This document shows positions 26,437 through 35,514 of a stretch of 64,000 bases of DNA, piece by piece. The stretch is taken from the NCBI RefSeq assembly GCF_020400585.1, contig NZ_JAINVF010000012.1:153660-217659 (forward strand), read 5' to 3'. Made by a program: the position numbers and the translations under genes. Source of the stretch: Streptomyces sp. NK08204 (GTDB lineage: Bacteria; Actinomycetota; Actinomycetes; Streptomycetales; Streptomycetaceae). The notes below the pieces were generated by a model that was not told the origin of the DNA, made no database searches, and saw only the letters and a program-made list of their open reading frames with translations. How positions within the stretch are numbered: position 1 is the stretch's first letter; the number at the start of each line of letters is the position of its first letter.

Positions 26437-29154
26437 TCACGGTGTCAGGTTCGTCCCCAGTCCCGCCCCGGCCGGTGTGCCGAGGGTCGTCTTGCTGAGC
26501 ACCGTCATCTGGGTGTAGCCCAGACCCGTGCTGTTGCTGGGCAGGTACATCAGGACGCCGTCCGCGCTGTCCTCGCCCGCCGCGCCGAGGACCAGGTCGG
26601 CGCGCCCGTATCCGGACAGGTCGGCCAGCGACACCGCCGAGCCGAACTTGTCGTCGGCCTCGGTGACGCCGGGGACGCCCGAGGTGTCCTCCGAGGTCGC
26701 GAGCGCGCCGGAGCCCGTGAGGCCGGTGGCGCCGCCCTTGATCAGCAGCGTGGTGCCCGCGTTGGACTGCTTCACGCTGTCACGGGTGATGTCCTTGTAG
26801 GGGACGCCCGCCAGGACGTCCGGGTAGCCGTCGCCGTTGTAGTCGCCGACGGAGACCGAGGCGCCGAGCGCGTCGCCGGAGACGTCGGTGCCGGGGACGC
26901 CGGTGGTGTCCTGGTGGATGGTGACCATGCCGGTGGTGGTGAACCCGGTGGACGAGCCCCGCACCATCGTGACCTGGCCGCCCGCCTTCCCGCCGGACTC
27001 GCTCGTGTACGGCTGCCCGATCACGATGTCGTCGTAGCCGTCGGCGTCGATGTCACCGGCCGCGATCGACCGGCCGCCCTTGACCGAGATGACGCCGGCC
27101 TTGGTCAGGCCGGTCGCCGAGCCCGCGAACCGGACGACGCGTCCGATGCCGCCCGTGTCACGGTAGTTGAGAGCGACATCGGTGTAGCCGTCCCGGTTGA
27201 AGTCGCCGGTCGCGGCGTCCAGGTAGGCGACCGAGCCGGTGGCCGTGGTCAGCGTGCCGGAGGTGGTGGTACCGCCGGTGAGCCGGACGTTCCAGTTGCC
27301 GCCCTTGCCGGTGCCGGCCGAGAACACGTCCGCCTTGCCGTCACCGTTGAAGTCACCGACCGCGACGGTGGAGCCGAGCTTGGCGCCGGTCGCCGTGACG
27401 GTGCCCGACGTGGTGTACGAGAAACCGGTGTTGAGCGCGGGTCCGTACATCACCGTCACCGCGCCCCGGTCGGTGTGGCCGCTGGTGTCGTCCTCGCCGG
27501 GCACGCCGATCGCGAGGTCGGCGTAGCCGTCCCCGTTGACGTCGCCCCAGGCGGTGGCGGCGCCGAAGTTGTCACCGGTCTCGGTGGTGCCGGGCACCCC
27601 CGAGCTGTTCTGGGTGAGCGTGACCTTCTTCGACGCGACCGGCCCGTTGACCCCGCCCGGCACGACCGTCAGCGAGTTGGCCCTGGGGGTACCCGCGACC
27701 AGATCGGCCAGGCCGTCCCGGTTGTAGTCCGAGGTGGGCAGGGCGTGCGAGATGCCGGGGGTCTTGGCGAGCGTGGCGATCAGCGACAGCTTCTTGTAGA
27801 GGTAGTCGCCGGGGCAGGCGGTGGCGTTGGTGTCCCGGTGGCCGAAGACGCGCGGCAGCGTGATCTGGGTGCCCTGGTCGATCAGGTTCCCGTCCACGCC
27901 CTTGGGGCTGCCGGAGGTGAGCGTCACCTTGCCGGTCGGGTCGATGCCGTACATCCCGAACTTCCACGCCACGATCCGCGCGATGGAGTCCAGCGCGGCC
28001 CGGGCGGGCTTGGCGGTCATGTAGTTGCCGATGTAGGAGATGCCGACGGTGTTCGTGTTGAACCCGATGTCGTGCGCGCCGATCACCGGCAGGTCCATGC
28101 CGCCGCTGCGGCCCTCGAAGATCTGCCCGCAGCGGTCGACGACGAAGTTGTAGCCGATGTCGTAGTAGCCGCGGGAGAAGTGCTCCTGCTGGATGGTGCG
28201 CATCCGGGCCCGCGAGTCGGCGCAGGACAGCGTGTTGTCGCTGTCGACGCCGGTGTGGTGGATGACGGCCGCCTTGATCTCGGTGCCGTAGCTGGGCGTG
28301 CCGTCGTAGTCGGTGGAGGCGCCCCACTCGGCCTGGGTGATGATCGGCGGCTTGACGACCGTGGAGGGGCGCGGGGCCGGGACCGTGCTGGAAGGCGAGG
28401 GGGAGGGGGAGACGGAGCCGGACGGGGACGCGGAGTCGGAGACCGAGGCCGACGGCGAGTCGCTCGTCACCGGCGTGCCGGCGGGCGAGGACGAGTCCGT
28501 GGCGGTCGCCGTGTCGGTGGGTGAGGACGAGGCCGTGGCAGTCGCCGTGTCGGTGGGCGAGGGTGAGTCCGTCGCCGGGGCGGTGGTCTCCTGCGCGAAC
28601 GCGGCGGGTTCCGTGGTCCCCTTGGGATCCGTGCCGGGGTCGAGCAGCTTGACGTCCATGCCGGCCGGCTGGCCGGGCGCCTCGGTGCCGTCGGCGTTCA
28701 CCAGACGCACCTGGACGCCGTTGGAGTCACCGGTCCACACGGAGGCGGTACCGCCGCGCACGGCGCCGGCCCGGTCGCCCTCGGCACCGTCGGCCTGGAA
28801 GGGGTCGTCCACCAGCTTCTGCCAGCCCGACCACTTGCCGGTCTCGACGTCCCGGGTACGCACCTCGGGCGTGCCCTTGCTCTTGGCGTCGGGGTTGTCC
28901 CAGGTCAGCAGCACCGCGCTGAACCGGTCGGTGTCCGTCTTGTCCAGGCCCTTGCGGCCCGAACCCTTGTCCGCGAGTTTCAGCGTGTGGATCGACGCCT
29001 TGCGGCTCTGACCCTTGCCGTCGGACTGCGCCGCCGGATCCGCGATCGCGTACGTCACGATCCCCGCGCCGCTCAGCACGACCGCGCCCGCGGTCAGCCA
29101 CGCCCGCCTCTTCAGACTGAGCGGCTTGTACGCATGGGTCCTGCGAGGACTCAA
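26437..29154 (-). CDS. Secreted N-acetylmuramoyl-L-alanine amidase (PGRP fold) with FG-GAP propeller
   Basis: About 905 residues. A basic N-terminus and hydrophobic segment (RAWLTAGAVVLSGAGIVTYA) suggest export. Next comes a beta-rich region and a Ser/Pro/Thr/Asp-rich linker with SPTDTATAT-type repeats. The amidase_2/PGRP domain follows: QAEWGAS, AVIHHTGVDSDNT (zinc His), YNFVVDRCGQIFEGR, and HRDTNATACPGDYLY (His and Cys ligands). The last 400 residues are FG-GAP blades (SDYNRDGLADLV, GDFNGDGKADVF, GDIDADGYDDIV). The zinc ligands support cleavage of muramoyl-alanine bonds in peptidoglycan. Start is uncertain: TTG 29154 has AGGGGTGGG at good spacing, while GTG 29163 and ATG 29190 are alternatives. 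Confidence 0.9.
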   Translation of the reverse strand: MSPRRTHAYKPLSLKRRAWLTAGAVVLSGAGIVTYAIADPAAQSDGKGQSRKASIHTLKLADKGSGRKGLDKTDTDRFSAVLLTWDNPDAKSKGTPEVRTRDVETGKWSGWQKLVDDPFQADGAEGDRAGAVRGGTASVWTGDSNGVQVRLVNADGTEAPGQPAGMDVKLLDPGTDPKGTTEPAAFAQETTAPATDSPSPTDTATATASSSPTDTATATDSSSPAGTPVTSDSPSASVSDSASPSGSVSPSPSPSSTVPAPRPSTVVKPPIITQAEWGASTDYDGTPSYGTEIKAAVIHHTGVDSDNTLSCADSRARMRTIQQEHFSRGYYDIGYNFVVDRCGQIFEGRSGGMDLPVIGAHDIGFNTNTVGISYIGNYMTAKPARAALDSIARIVAWKFGMYGIDPTGKVTLTSGSPKGVDGNLIDQGTQITLPRVFGHRDTNATACPGDYLYKKLSLIATLAKTPGISHALPTSDYNRDGLADLVAGTPRANSLTVVPGGVNGPVASKKVTLTQNSSGVPGTTETGDNFGAATAWGDVNGDGYADLAIGVPGEDDTSGHTDRGAVTVMYGPALNTGFSYTTSGTVTATGAKLGSTVAVGDFNGDGKADVFSAGTGKGGNWNVRLTGGTTTSGTLTTATGSVAYLDAATGDFNRDGYTDVALNYRDTGGIGRVVRFAGSATGLTKAGVISVKGGRSIAAGDIDADGYDDIVIGQPYTSESGGKAGGQVTMVRGSSTGFTTTGMVTIHQDTTGVPGTDVSGDALGASVSVGDYNGDGYPDVLAGVPYKDITRDSVKQSNAGTTLLIKGGATGLTGSGALATSEDTSGVPGVTEADDKFGSAVSLADLSGYGRADLVLGAAGEDSADGVLMYLPSNSTGLGYTQMTVLSKTTLGTPAGAGLGTNLTP

Positions 29155-29507
29155 CTGTCCCACCCCTAGTAAATGAACACGATGACCCACCCGTCACAGA
29201 CAGACAGGCGGTACTTGTAGAGCGCACAAGGCGCCCCAGACGTCACTCAGGTGACTCATGTCACTCGCCCTGCCCCACTTCCCGTGTGGTGCAGGAGAGT
29301 TCAAGGCCGCGGTGCCCGGCTTCGTCTCCGGCAGCGGGTCGCGCAAGGCCTCCTCCGGGGAGGGGGCGTCGCCGTCAGGCCAGGTGTTCGCGCGTGCCAG
29401 GCTGGCCCGGCGAGGACGAGGACGGGCGCTGCCTTCGGGACAGAGGCGAGCCGGCGGGCGTGGTGACCCGCCGGACAGGCGCGGGACGCAGGGTGTTACC
29501 TACCGCC
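29155..29507. promoter_or_regulatory. Divergent intergenic region with GTCACT-type half-sites
   Basis: The gap between the amidase and a membrane-protein gene. At 29242-29266 there are three closely spaced half-sites, GTCAC-tcag-GTGAC followed by another GTCACT, forming a small palindrome plus direct repeat. It could be an operator. No convincing gene lies here; short reading frames have poor starts. Confidence 0.35.
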
Positions 29508-30755
29508 ATGATGAACGTGCGGATGCTCGTGGACGTGGTGGTGGTCGCATCGGTCTCCTCGGCCCTCTCCCTCGCCCCTGGTGTCCTGGCCCGCCGCTCC
29601 GGCCAGGTCCGGGCCGCGGGCCGTCGCGTCCTCTCGCCGACCGCAGCGCTGGCGCTGGTGACCGGCCTGGTCTACGTCAACCAGGTCCTGTTCACCGTCT
29701 ACGTCCTGCGCGTCCACGACGGGGACCCGTCGTTCGTCGCGCGGTACCTGCCGGCCGGCTGGTTCGATCTGGCGTCGGACAGTCCCGCCCTGCGCCACCT
29801 GGCCGGGCTGTTCCCGGCGCCCGGGCTCCTCGCGCCGACCGTGCTGCGCGTGCAGGCCCTTCTGGAACTCCCCTTCGTCCTGCTGGCGTTCGCCACGGTG
29901 GTGCGCTGGCTGGACGCCGGACTGTACCGACGGATCGCCCGCTCCGCCCTCCTGCCGCTGGCGTCGGTGTCGTACACGGCCGTGTTCTGTCTGGTCGAGT
30001 GGGACCTGCGCAATCCCTACACGGTCGACGACCTCGTGCTAAGGGCCGTCTCGGCCGTCCTCGCGCCGGTCCTCGTCGCCCTCTGTGCTGCCCGGGACAG
30101 GAGAACGACCCGAACTCCCGCCTCCGTGCCCGGGCTGCTGACGTTCATCGGCTCGCTGGGTGCTCTGGGTGTTCTCGTCCTGGTCGTCTACGACACCGCG
30201 CTCCTCTACAACCTGGGCCGGCTGCCGGAGCGGCTGCCGCTCGCGCTGGCGGCCGCCGGCGCGCTGCTGGGTCTGCGCCGGGCGGCGTCCCGGCTGCAGG
30301 GGGAACGTGCCCGCCAGGGACTGACGCTCACCTTCCTGCGGTACTTCCTGTGCTACTGGCTGTGTCTCTTCTTCGTACCGGCGCTGGCCGTGCGGTACGG
30401 CGTGTTGTTCGGGACACCACAACTGGCGGCCTGCGCGGGACTGGCGACGGCCGCGACGGCGTGCGCGTTGGCCGCACGGGACGTTCTGGACGAGGCGCGG
30501 AAGACGGCGGACGGCCGGGACGGGCGTTCCGCTGGACGACGGTCCCCGGGCTTCCTGCTGGTCCGGGGACTGACCTGCGCCGTCCTGACCGGGACCGGCG
30601 CCGCCTGGCTGGCCGCACGGTTGACGCCGCGGTCCTACTACGAGGTCACGCTGCTGTCCGCGACGGCGGCGTTCCTGGTGACGACGGTGGCTGCGTGCGG
30701 GCTCGCCGACGTCTGGTCCGCCCACCGTTGCGGGCACCGTGTTCGTACGACCTGA
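29508..30755 (+). CDS. Multi-pass membrane protein of unknown function
   Basis: A 415-residue protein with roughly ten hydrophobic segments, e.g. VVVASVSSALSLAPGVLA, SALLPLASVSYTAVFCL, SLGALGVLVLVVYDTALLY and LCYWLCLFFVPALAVRYG. The start is ATG at 29508 (MMNVRMLVD), where hydrophobic coding begins; the longer upstream frame is Arg/Pro/Gly-rich and unlikely. Loops are basic. No transporter signature or catalytic motif is recognised. It could be an exporter or a sensor partner; neighbours do not clarify this. Confidence 0.75.
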   Translation: MMNVRMLVDVVVVASVSSALSLAPGVLARRSGQVRAAGRRVLSPTAALALVTGLVYVNQVLFTVYVLRVHDGDPSFVARYLPAGWFDLASDSPALRHLAGLFPAPGLLAPTVLRVQALLELPFVLLAFATVVRWLDAGLYRRIARSALLPLASVSYTAVFCLVEWDLRNPYTVDDLVLRAVSAVLAPVLVALCAARDRRTTRTPASVPGLLTFIGSLGALGVLVLVVYDTALLYNLGRLPERLPLALAAAGALLGLRRAASRLQGERARQGLTLTFLRYFLCYWLCLFFVPALAVRYGVLFGTPQLAACAGLATAATACALAARDVLDEARKTADGRDGRSAGRRSPGFLLVRGLTCAVLTGTGAAWLAARLTPRSYYEVTLLSATAAFLVTTVAACGLADVWSAHRCGHRVRTT

Positions 30756-30854
30756 GACTCCGGGAGGACTGCGACGACTCCGACAGCGACGGGACCCTTC
30801 TGCGTCTTCCAGGGGCTAGTGTTCGGCGGTATGCGGGAGCCGGGAGGGGCAGTC

Positions 30855-31304
30855 ATGGCTGAGGGGCCGATCGATCTGATCCGCCTGGAGGGTGAGGGCA
30901 ACAGCGTCGTTCTCCGGATCACGGGGAGGGAGACGAGGGCGGGCAGGAACGGGGCCGGGCCTGTTCCCGAGACCGGTGTCCTGGCCGCGGAGTTCCTCGT
31001 CGACACGCCTTTCGTACGCGGCAGTCTGCGGACCTGGCTCCAGGCGGAGGATCTGCGGCAGTGGCAGAAGGCCCTGGACCGGCTCGACACAGGGCTGGAC
31101 AGCGCATGGCGCGAGCACACACGGGCCCCGTGGCTGTTCATCGAACTCGACGATGACGACGACCGGTGCCGTGTCACGATCGAGGACCACTCGATGTCCC
31201 TGACGGCGGTGACGGTGACCGTCCCCTTGACCGATGCCTGGTTCGACGACGCGTACCGCCGTCTGGACACGGTCTGGGAGACCTGGCCCCTGGACGGCGC
31301 CTGA
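30855..31304 (+). CDS. DUF5959-like hypothetical protein
   Basis: A 149-residue soluble protein. The ATG at 30855 follows GGGAGGGG at 5 bases spacing. The N-terminus IDLIRLEGEGNSVVLRITGR and the later GVLAAEFLVDTPFVRGSLRTWL are patterns I associate with the actinobacterial DUF5959 family. An acidic run (ELDDDDDR) lies near residue 108. Function is unknown. It is 99 bp after the membrane-protein gene and convergent with the secreted protein that follows. Confidence 0.75.
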   Translation: MAEGPIDLIRLEGEGNSVVLRITGRETRAGRNGAGPVPETGVLAAEFLVDTPFVRGSLRTWLQAEDLRQWQKALDRLDTGLDSAWREHTRAPWLFIELDDDDDRCRVTIEDHSMSLTAVTVTVPLTDAWFDDAYRRLDTVWETWPLDGA

Positions 31305-31315
31305 ACCAGCCCCCT

Positions 31316-31350
31316 GGGCGCGCCCCCGGTGCTCGGGTGAGGGCGCGCCC
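31316..31350. terminator. Bidirectional hairpin between convergent genes
   Basis: GGGCGCGCCC occurs at 31316-31325 and again at 31341-31350. Each copy is self-complementary and the two pair with each other across a 15-base loop, between stop codons at 31304 and 31371. Confidence 0.7.
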
Positions 31351-31370
31351 CGGGGCGTGGACTGTGCGGA

Positions 31371-32531
31371 TCAGAGGGGCTGGGCCGTGGGCCTGCCGTT
31401 GGGGGCGGTCGTGATGACGTGGGCCGTCCAGGTGCCGTCGGCCGCCTCCCCGACGGCGATCGCACCGCCTGCCGGAATCTGCGCGATCTGCGGTCCCGCG
31501 GAGGGCAGCAGGGTCAGGGGTGTGCCGCCCGACAGCGGGGTGGCGAGGAGCGGGCCGCCGGGGCCGGGGGTGGTACCGGCCGGCGGGCGGTAGGTGGTGA
31601 GGAGCCACTCGCCCGTCAGGCCGATGAAGGCGGTGCCCGTCGTGGACTGGGGGACGTTCACGGCGGTCTGGGCGCCGGTGGGGTCGTCGCGGCGTACGAC
31701 CCGGGCCTGGCTCGCGCCCTCGTGGTACACGGCGATGTGCGTCGGAGACAGGGCGGCCTGGAGGTAGACCGGGTCGTCGTCGGTCGCGTGTGTGCTGATG
31801 CTGGTCAGGGCGCCCGTGCTCAGGTCGAGCAGGCCGATGGCGGTCGCGTGGCGGAAGCGGACGAGCGCGGACGTGCCGTCACCGGCCAGCACCGCCTGGT
31901 CCTTGGGGAAGAACTGGTCCGACGGCGGGTCCACCGGGATGTCGGAGGTGATCTCGCCGGTGTCGGTGACGTGCAGCAGGTGCAGGCGTGCGATCTGCCA
32001 TACGTCGTTGTACTCCTGGGTGATCACCGTGGATCCGAAGGCGGCGGCCACGTACTGCCCGTCGGGCACGGTGACGTCGACGGTCGCCCCGGTGGCCGTG
32101 TTCCGCAGCTGGGCCTGGCCGCCGGAGTACTGCGGGGAGGTCAGGAGGGTGTCGCTGCCGTTGCCGTAGTAGCCGTACTGCCCCGGGAGCGCGCCGCCGT
32201 ACGAGGCGAGCGTCTGCTCCGTCCCGTCGTAGGCGTGCCAGGTGTACGGTCCGGGCGAGCCGTCGGCGTTGGCCCGGCGGTGCAGATAGCCGAGGTCTCC
32301 TGCGGCGTAGACGTCGTCCTGTGCGTACTGGACCTGGTCGGTGGTGTCCGGGGCGAAGCCGGTCCCGTGGGCCGGGGCCGCCGCGGGCACGGGCGCGGCG
32401 TGTGCGGCGGGCGCGGATGTGATCAGGCCTGCGGTGGCGAGGGTGAGTGCCGCCAGAGCGGCCAGGGTCGCGGAGCCACGGGCCACGGTGTGGCGGGCCG
32501 GGCCGGTCGGGAGCGGGTGCCTCTGGTGCAT
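31371..32531 (-). CDS. Secreted beta-propeller-like protein, apparently lacking the usual FG-GAP tail
   Basis: A 386-residue exported protein. The ATG at 32531 follows GGAGG and starts a long signal peptide (hydrophobic AALAALTLATAGLI, cleavage near AAHAAP). The mature part is made of beta-strand repeats with Trp/Gly/Asp turns (DVYAAGDLGYLHRR, GEWLLTTYR). This resembles the N-terminal half of larger Streptomyces secreted proteins that continue into FG-GAP repeats. Here translation stops at NGRPTAQPL, so it may be a naturally short form or a truncated one. No catalytic motif is visible. Confidence 0.75.
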   Translation of the reverse strand: MHQRHPLPTGPARHTVARGSATLAALAALTLATAGLITSAPAAHAAPVPAAAPAHGTGFAPDTTDQVQYAQDDVYAAGDLGYLHRRANADGSPGPYTWHAYDGTEQTLASYGGALPGQYGYYGNGSDTLLTSPQYSGGQAQLRNTATGATVDVTVPDGQYVAAAFGSTVITQEYNDVWQIARLHLLHVTDTGEITSDIPVDPPSDQFFPKDQAVLAGDGTSALVRFRHATAIGLLDLSTGALTSISTHATDDDPVYLQAALSPTHIAVYHEGASQARVVRRDDPTGAQTAVNVPQSTTGTAFIGLTGEWLLTTYRPPAGTTPGPGGPLLATPLSGGTPLTLLPSAGPQIAQIPAGGAIAVGEAADGTWTAHVITTAPNGRPTAQPL

Positions 32532-32764
32532 GCAGTACCTCCGAGTGGAGTGCCGTCCGTCGAGCGGGCGCGAAGCTAACACGGCCTGCATTCGTACGTC
32601 TATTCGAAGGACATTCCACTGGATATGCCGCACATACGACGCGACGCGGTGTGGATGTCCTGTTCGCCGTCATTCATCCGGTCGTTCGCTGGCGCCCCGG
32701 TGGCTGCTGTATAACCGGGCCCCTGTCCCTCCTCGAAGTCCGCCGTGCTGCTGAAGGGTTGATC

Positions 32765-33703
32765 GTGCTGCCCCCAACCGGAATATCCGTCGCCCCGAGC
32801 CGGTGTCGTGCCGTCGGTGTCGTGCTGGTCGCGACCGTCGTGGCCGTGTCGGCGGGGTGTTCACCGCACAGCGGCAAGCGGAAGGGGGCGGCTGGGCGGC
32901 ACGCTTCCTCCAGGACGGCGCAGGCCCATCCGAAGCCGAACGGCACGTCACCCACCACGGCCGTGCCCGCCCCGGCGCCGAAGACCGCCGTGCAGTTCGT
33001 CGTCCGTGCCCGGCAGGCCCTGAGCGCCGAGAAGGGGTGGACGTTCGCGCTACGGGGCAGCGAGTCCGCCGTGATGCAGGGGCAGGCGCCCAACACCGCC
33101 ACGTACGCCGCGACCGTGCACCGCACCACCGCGCCCGCCGCGCTTCAGCAGACCGGGACGATCACCACCGGCAAGGGGGAGCGCAAGGCCGAGGTGGTGT
33201 ACGTCGTCGGTGGGGTCGGTTACGTGAAGGAGGGGGACGCGGGGTGGAAGAAGGGGCCTGTGTCCCAGGCCGACATCGCCAATGACGTCGAGGATCCAGT
33301 GGCCGAGTTGGACGCGTTCGCGGGCTACTCCAAGAGCGCGAAGGTGACTCGTCCGGGGGCCGGCGGCGGGAGCGTGCGGCTCGAAGTCACCGCCTCCGGC
33401 TGGCAGTTGCCGGCTGCCCGGAGCCGGCCAGCGCTCCAGCGAGCGGTACGGGAGGTCGAGCCCACGCTGGCGCAGTTGCGCAGGGCCGGGGTGACGGCGA
33501 CCGACGGCCAGATCACGCTGCAGAGTTCCACGGAGACGTGGGACCTGGACGCCAGGCATGGGTATCGGCCCACAGCGCACCGTTACGCGTTCACCTTCCT
33601 GGTCCCCTTCAGGGGCGGGGACATCACGATCAGCCAGGAGGTGCGGGCGGACAACCGCGGCGTGTTCAGCGGGAGCGTGGCCTTGCCCGCCGGCGCGCAG
33701 TGA
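32765..33703 (+). CDS. Putative lipoprotein (LolA/LppX-like fold)
   Basis: A 312-residue lipoprotein. The GTG at 32765 has GAAGGG six bases upstream. A short hydrophobic segment ends in the lipobox VSAGC, so Cys is the predicted lipid-modified residue, followed by a Lys/Ala/Pro-rich linker. The main body alternates strands and helices (AEVVYVVGGVGYVKEGDAGWKKG; YAFTFLVPFRGGDITIS), as in actinobacterial LppX/LprG-like proteins that bind a lipid or metabolite. That fold is my inference. It is divergent from the propeller-like gene. Confidence 0.75.
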   Translation: MLPPTGISVAPSRCRAVGVVLVATVVAVSAGCSPHSGKRKGAAGRHASSRTAQAHPKPNGTSPTTAVPAPAPKTAVQFVVRARQALSAEKGWTFALRGSESAVMQGQAPNTATYAATVHRTTAPAALQQTGTITTGKGERKAEVVYVVGGVGYVKEGDAGWKKGPVSQADIANDVEDPVAELDAFAGYSKSAKVTRPGAGGGSVRLEVTASGWQLPAARSRPALQRAVREVEPTLAQLRRAGVTATDGQITLQSSTETWDLDARHGYRPTAHRYAFTFLVPFRGGDITISQEVRADNRGVFSGSVALPAGAQ

Positions 33704-33875
33704 CGGGGTGCGACGCGCCAGGCTCTGAAAAGGTTGTACGTCCACTGTGGCCTTCCTGTGTGTTTCTTGACATGTCTGCGACCCGTGATGTTGCAGATGC
33801 CGCTGCCGCTTGGTGAACGGGGGAGGGGACAGGGGTCCTGATCCCCCTTTGTCCGAGCGAAAGGGGAACGGACTC

Positions 33876-34337
33876 ATGGGTGGAGTGGACACTCGGCCGT
33901 GTGCGAGTGACATGCGGGCGCACGCGGTGGCCTTCGTCGCACGTGCCACCGTTCGCAGCCGGCTGCCACTGGACTACTCCGAGCGCAGCCTGCGCGTCGT
34001 CGACTTCCTGATCGACGGGTTGCGCAAGGGCGGGGGTGACCGTGAGCGTGCGCGTGATGTGCTCTTCGGGCTCGGCGCGTACGTCGGCGAGGTGCTCGTG
34101 CGCCGGGCGGGGGCGGTGTGGGTGGACTTCGACGCCGATCAGCAGGCGTACTTCGGACAGCGGGTGGGGGTGCGCATGCCGGACGGGCGGGTGTGGAATC
34201 CGCTGGGCAAGGTGCGCAACCGCTTCGACGCCGACGCCCCGGAGGAGTCCTTGCAGGCCTTCTGGCTGAAGCTGCACGGGCGGGTGCGGCAGGACGCCGG
34301 CCGAGCCTCGGCCCCAGGGTGTGCTTCAGATGAGTGA
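33876..34337 (+). CDS. Hypothetical protein, paralogue of 25921-26322
   Basis: A 153-residue soluble protein. The ATG at 33876 follows AAGGGGA. The segments LDYSERSLRVVDFLIDGL, GLGAYVGEVLVRRAGAVW and VRMPDGRVWNPLGKV match the family seen 8 kb away at 25921-26322. There is no signal peptide and no catalytic pattern is recognised. It lies 173 bp after the lipoprotein gene, so a separate promoter is likely. Confidence 0.75.
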   Translation: MGGVDTRPCASDMRAHAVAFVARATVRSRLPLDYSERSLRVVDFLIDGLRKGGGDRERARDVLFGLGAYVGEVLVRRAGAVWVDFDADQQAYFGQRVGVRMPDGRVWNPLGKVRNRFDADAPEESLQAFWLKLHGRVRQDAGRASAPGCASDE

Positions 34338-34542
34338 CCGTGCCTCATGCTCGCGGCGGGCGCTGTTCCGGCGGACGACGGGGAGACGCAGGTCACTCTC
34401 GTACGTGTCACAGGGGGTCGGGCCACCCCGTCCAAGGGGTGGCCACTGACGAACCGCGAACTGATGCGCTGCGCGTGAGTCAGATCCCGGTGGCGGAAGC
34501 GGCCGGTGGGGTCAGTGACGACTTGAGGAGGGGTGATCCGGC

Positions 34543-35514
34543 GTGAGCAAGGTCGAGGAGTTCGAGGAACTGAGGCCCCTGCTGTTCTCGATCGCCTATC
34601 GGATTCTGGGCAGCGTGGGCGAGGCCGAGGACGCGGTGCAGGAGACATGGCTGCGCTTCGACAACTCGGCGACCCGGCCCACGTCGACGAAGGCCTATCT
34701 GTCGGCCGCGGTGACCCGGATCTCGATCGACGTACTGCGTTCCGCGCGGGTACGGCGGGAGGAGTACATGGGCCCGTGGTTCCCCGAGCCGCTGCTGAGC
34801 GATCCCTACCAGGATCCGGCGCGGTCGGTGGAGCTGGCCGACTCGGTCTCGATGGCGGCGCTGCTGCTCCTGGAGCGGCTCAGCCCGCTGGAGCGGGCGG
34901 TGTTCGTGCTGCGGGAGGTGTTCGGCTTCGGGTTCGACGAGGTCGCCGCGGCGGTGGGACGTTCGGAATCGGCCTGCCGCCAGCTGCTGGTACGGGCGCG
35001 TCGCCATATGGAGGCCGGGCGCCCGCGGTTCGCGGCGGACCGGCAGGAGCGGCAGGAGCTGGCGACGCGGTTCTTCGACGCGTTGAAGAACGGCGACGTG
35101 GGCGGCCTGCGCAACCTTCTGGCTGCCGACGTGCAACTGGTCGGGGACGGCGGTGGCAAGGCCCCGCAGCTGGCCAACGCCGTCGCGGGAGCGGAGAACG
35201 TGGCCCGGGTCCTGGGTGCGGTCTTCCCCGTGAAGATGCGGATCGGTGTGACGTTCGAAGCGCGCGAGCTCAACGGCCAGCCCGGCGGGATCTTCCGCGA
35301 CAAGGACGGCAGGATCCTGAGCACCATGGTCCTCGATGTGCTCGACGGGCGGATCCAGGCCATCCGTGCGGTGGTCAATCCCGACAAACTAGGCCATCTC
35401 GGCCCGGTCGCGGACGCCTGGGCCGTCAATCGCGAGGTGAAGCAGGCCCGTCACAGGTGGCAGGAGTCCGGGACTGAGGGCCGGTCCGTCTCGGTGGGGC
35501 GGTCCTTCCTGTGA
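34543..35514 (+). CDS. ECF sigma factor of the ECF41 (SigJ-like) group
   Basis: A 323-residue sigma factor. Region 2 is at about residues 10-70 (AYRILGSVGEAEDAVQETWLRF) and region 4 at about 110-160 (LSPLERAVFVLREVFGFGFDEVAAAVGRS). A SnoaL/NTF2-like C-terminal domain follows. The ECF41 hallmarks are present: a linker WFPEP at 79-83 (WLPEP type), DGGGK at 202-206, and NPDKL at 279-283. In known members the C-terminal domain replaces a separate anti-sigma factor. The GTG start at 34543 has GGAGGGG upstream. The usual ECF41 partner (a carboxymuconolactone-decarboxylase or oxidoreductase gene) is not adjacent. Confidence 0.93.
   Translation: MSKVEEFEELRPLLFSIAYRILGSVGEAEDAVQETWLRFDNSATRPTSTKAYLSAAVTRISIDVLRSARVRREEYMGPWFPEPLLSDPYQDPARSVELADSVSMAALLLLERLSPLERAVFVLREVFGFGFDEVAAAVGRSESACRQLLVRARRHMEAGRPRFAADRQERQELATRFFDALKNGDVGGLRNLLAADVQLVGDGGGKAPQLANAVAGAENVARVLGAVFPVKMRIGVTFEARELNGQPGGIFRDKDGRILSTMVLDVLDGRIQAIRAVVNPDKLGHLGPVADAWAVNREVKQARHRWQESGTEGRSVSVGRSFL

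Noticed and set aside
29258..29507. N-terminal extension or separate gene upstream of the membrane protein at 29508.
   Set aside because: Arg/Gly/Pro-rich frames without hydrophobic segments or ribosome sites; the hydrophobic coding starts at 29508.
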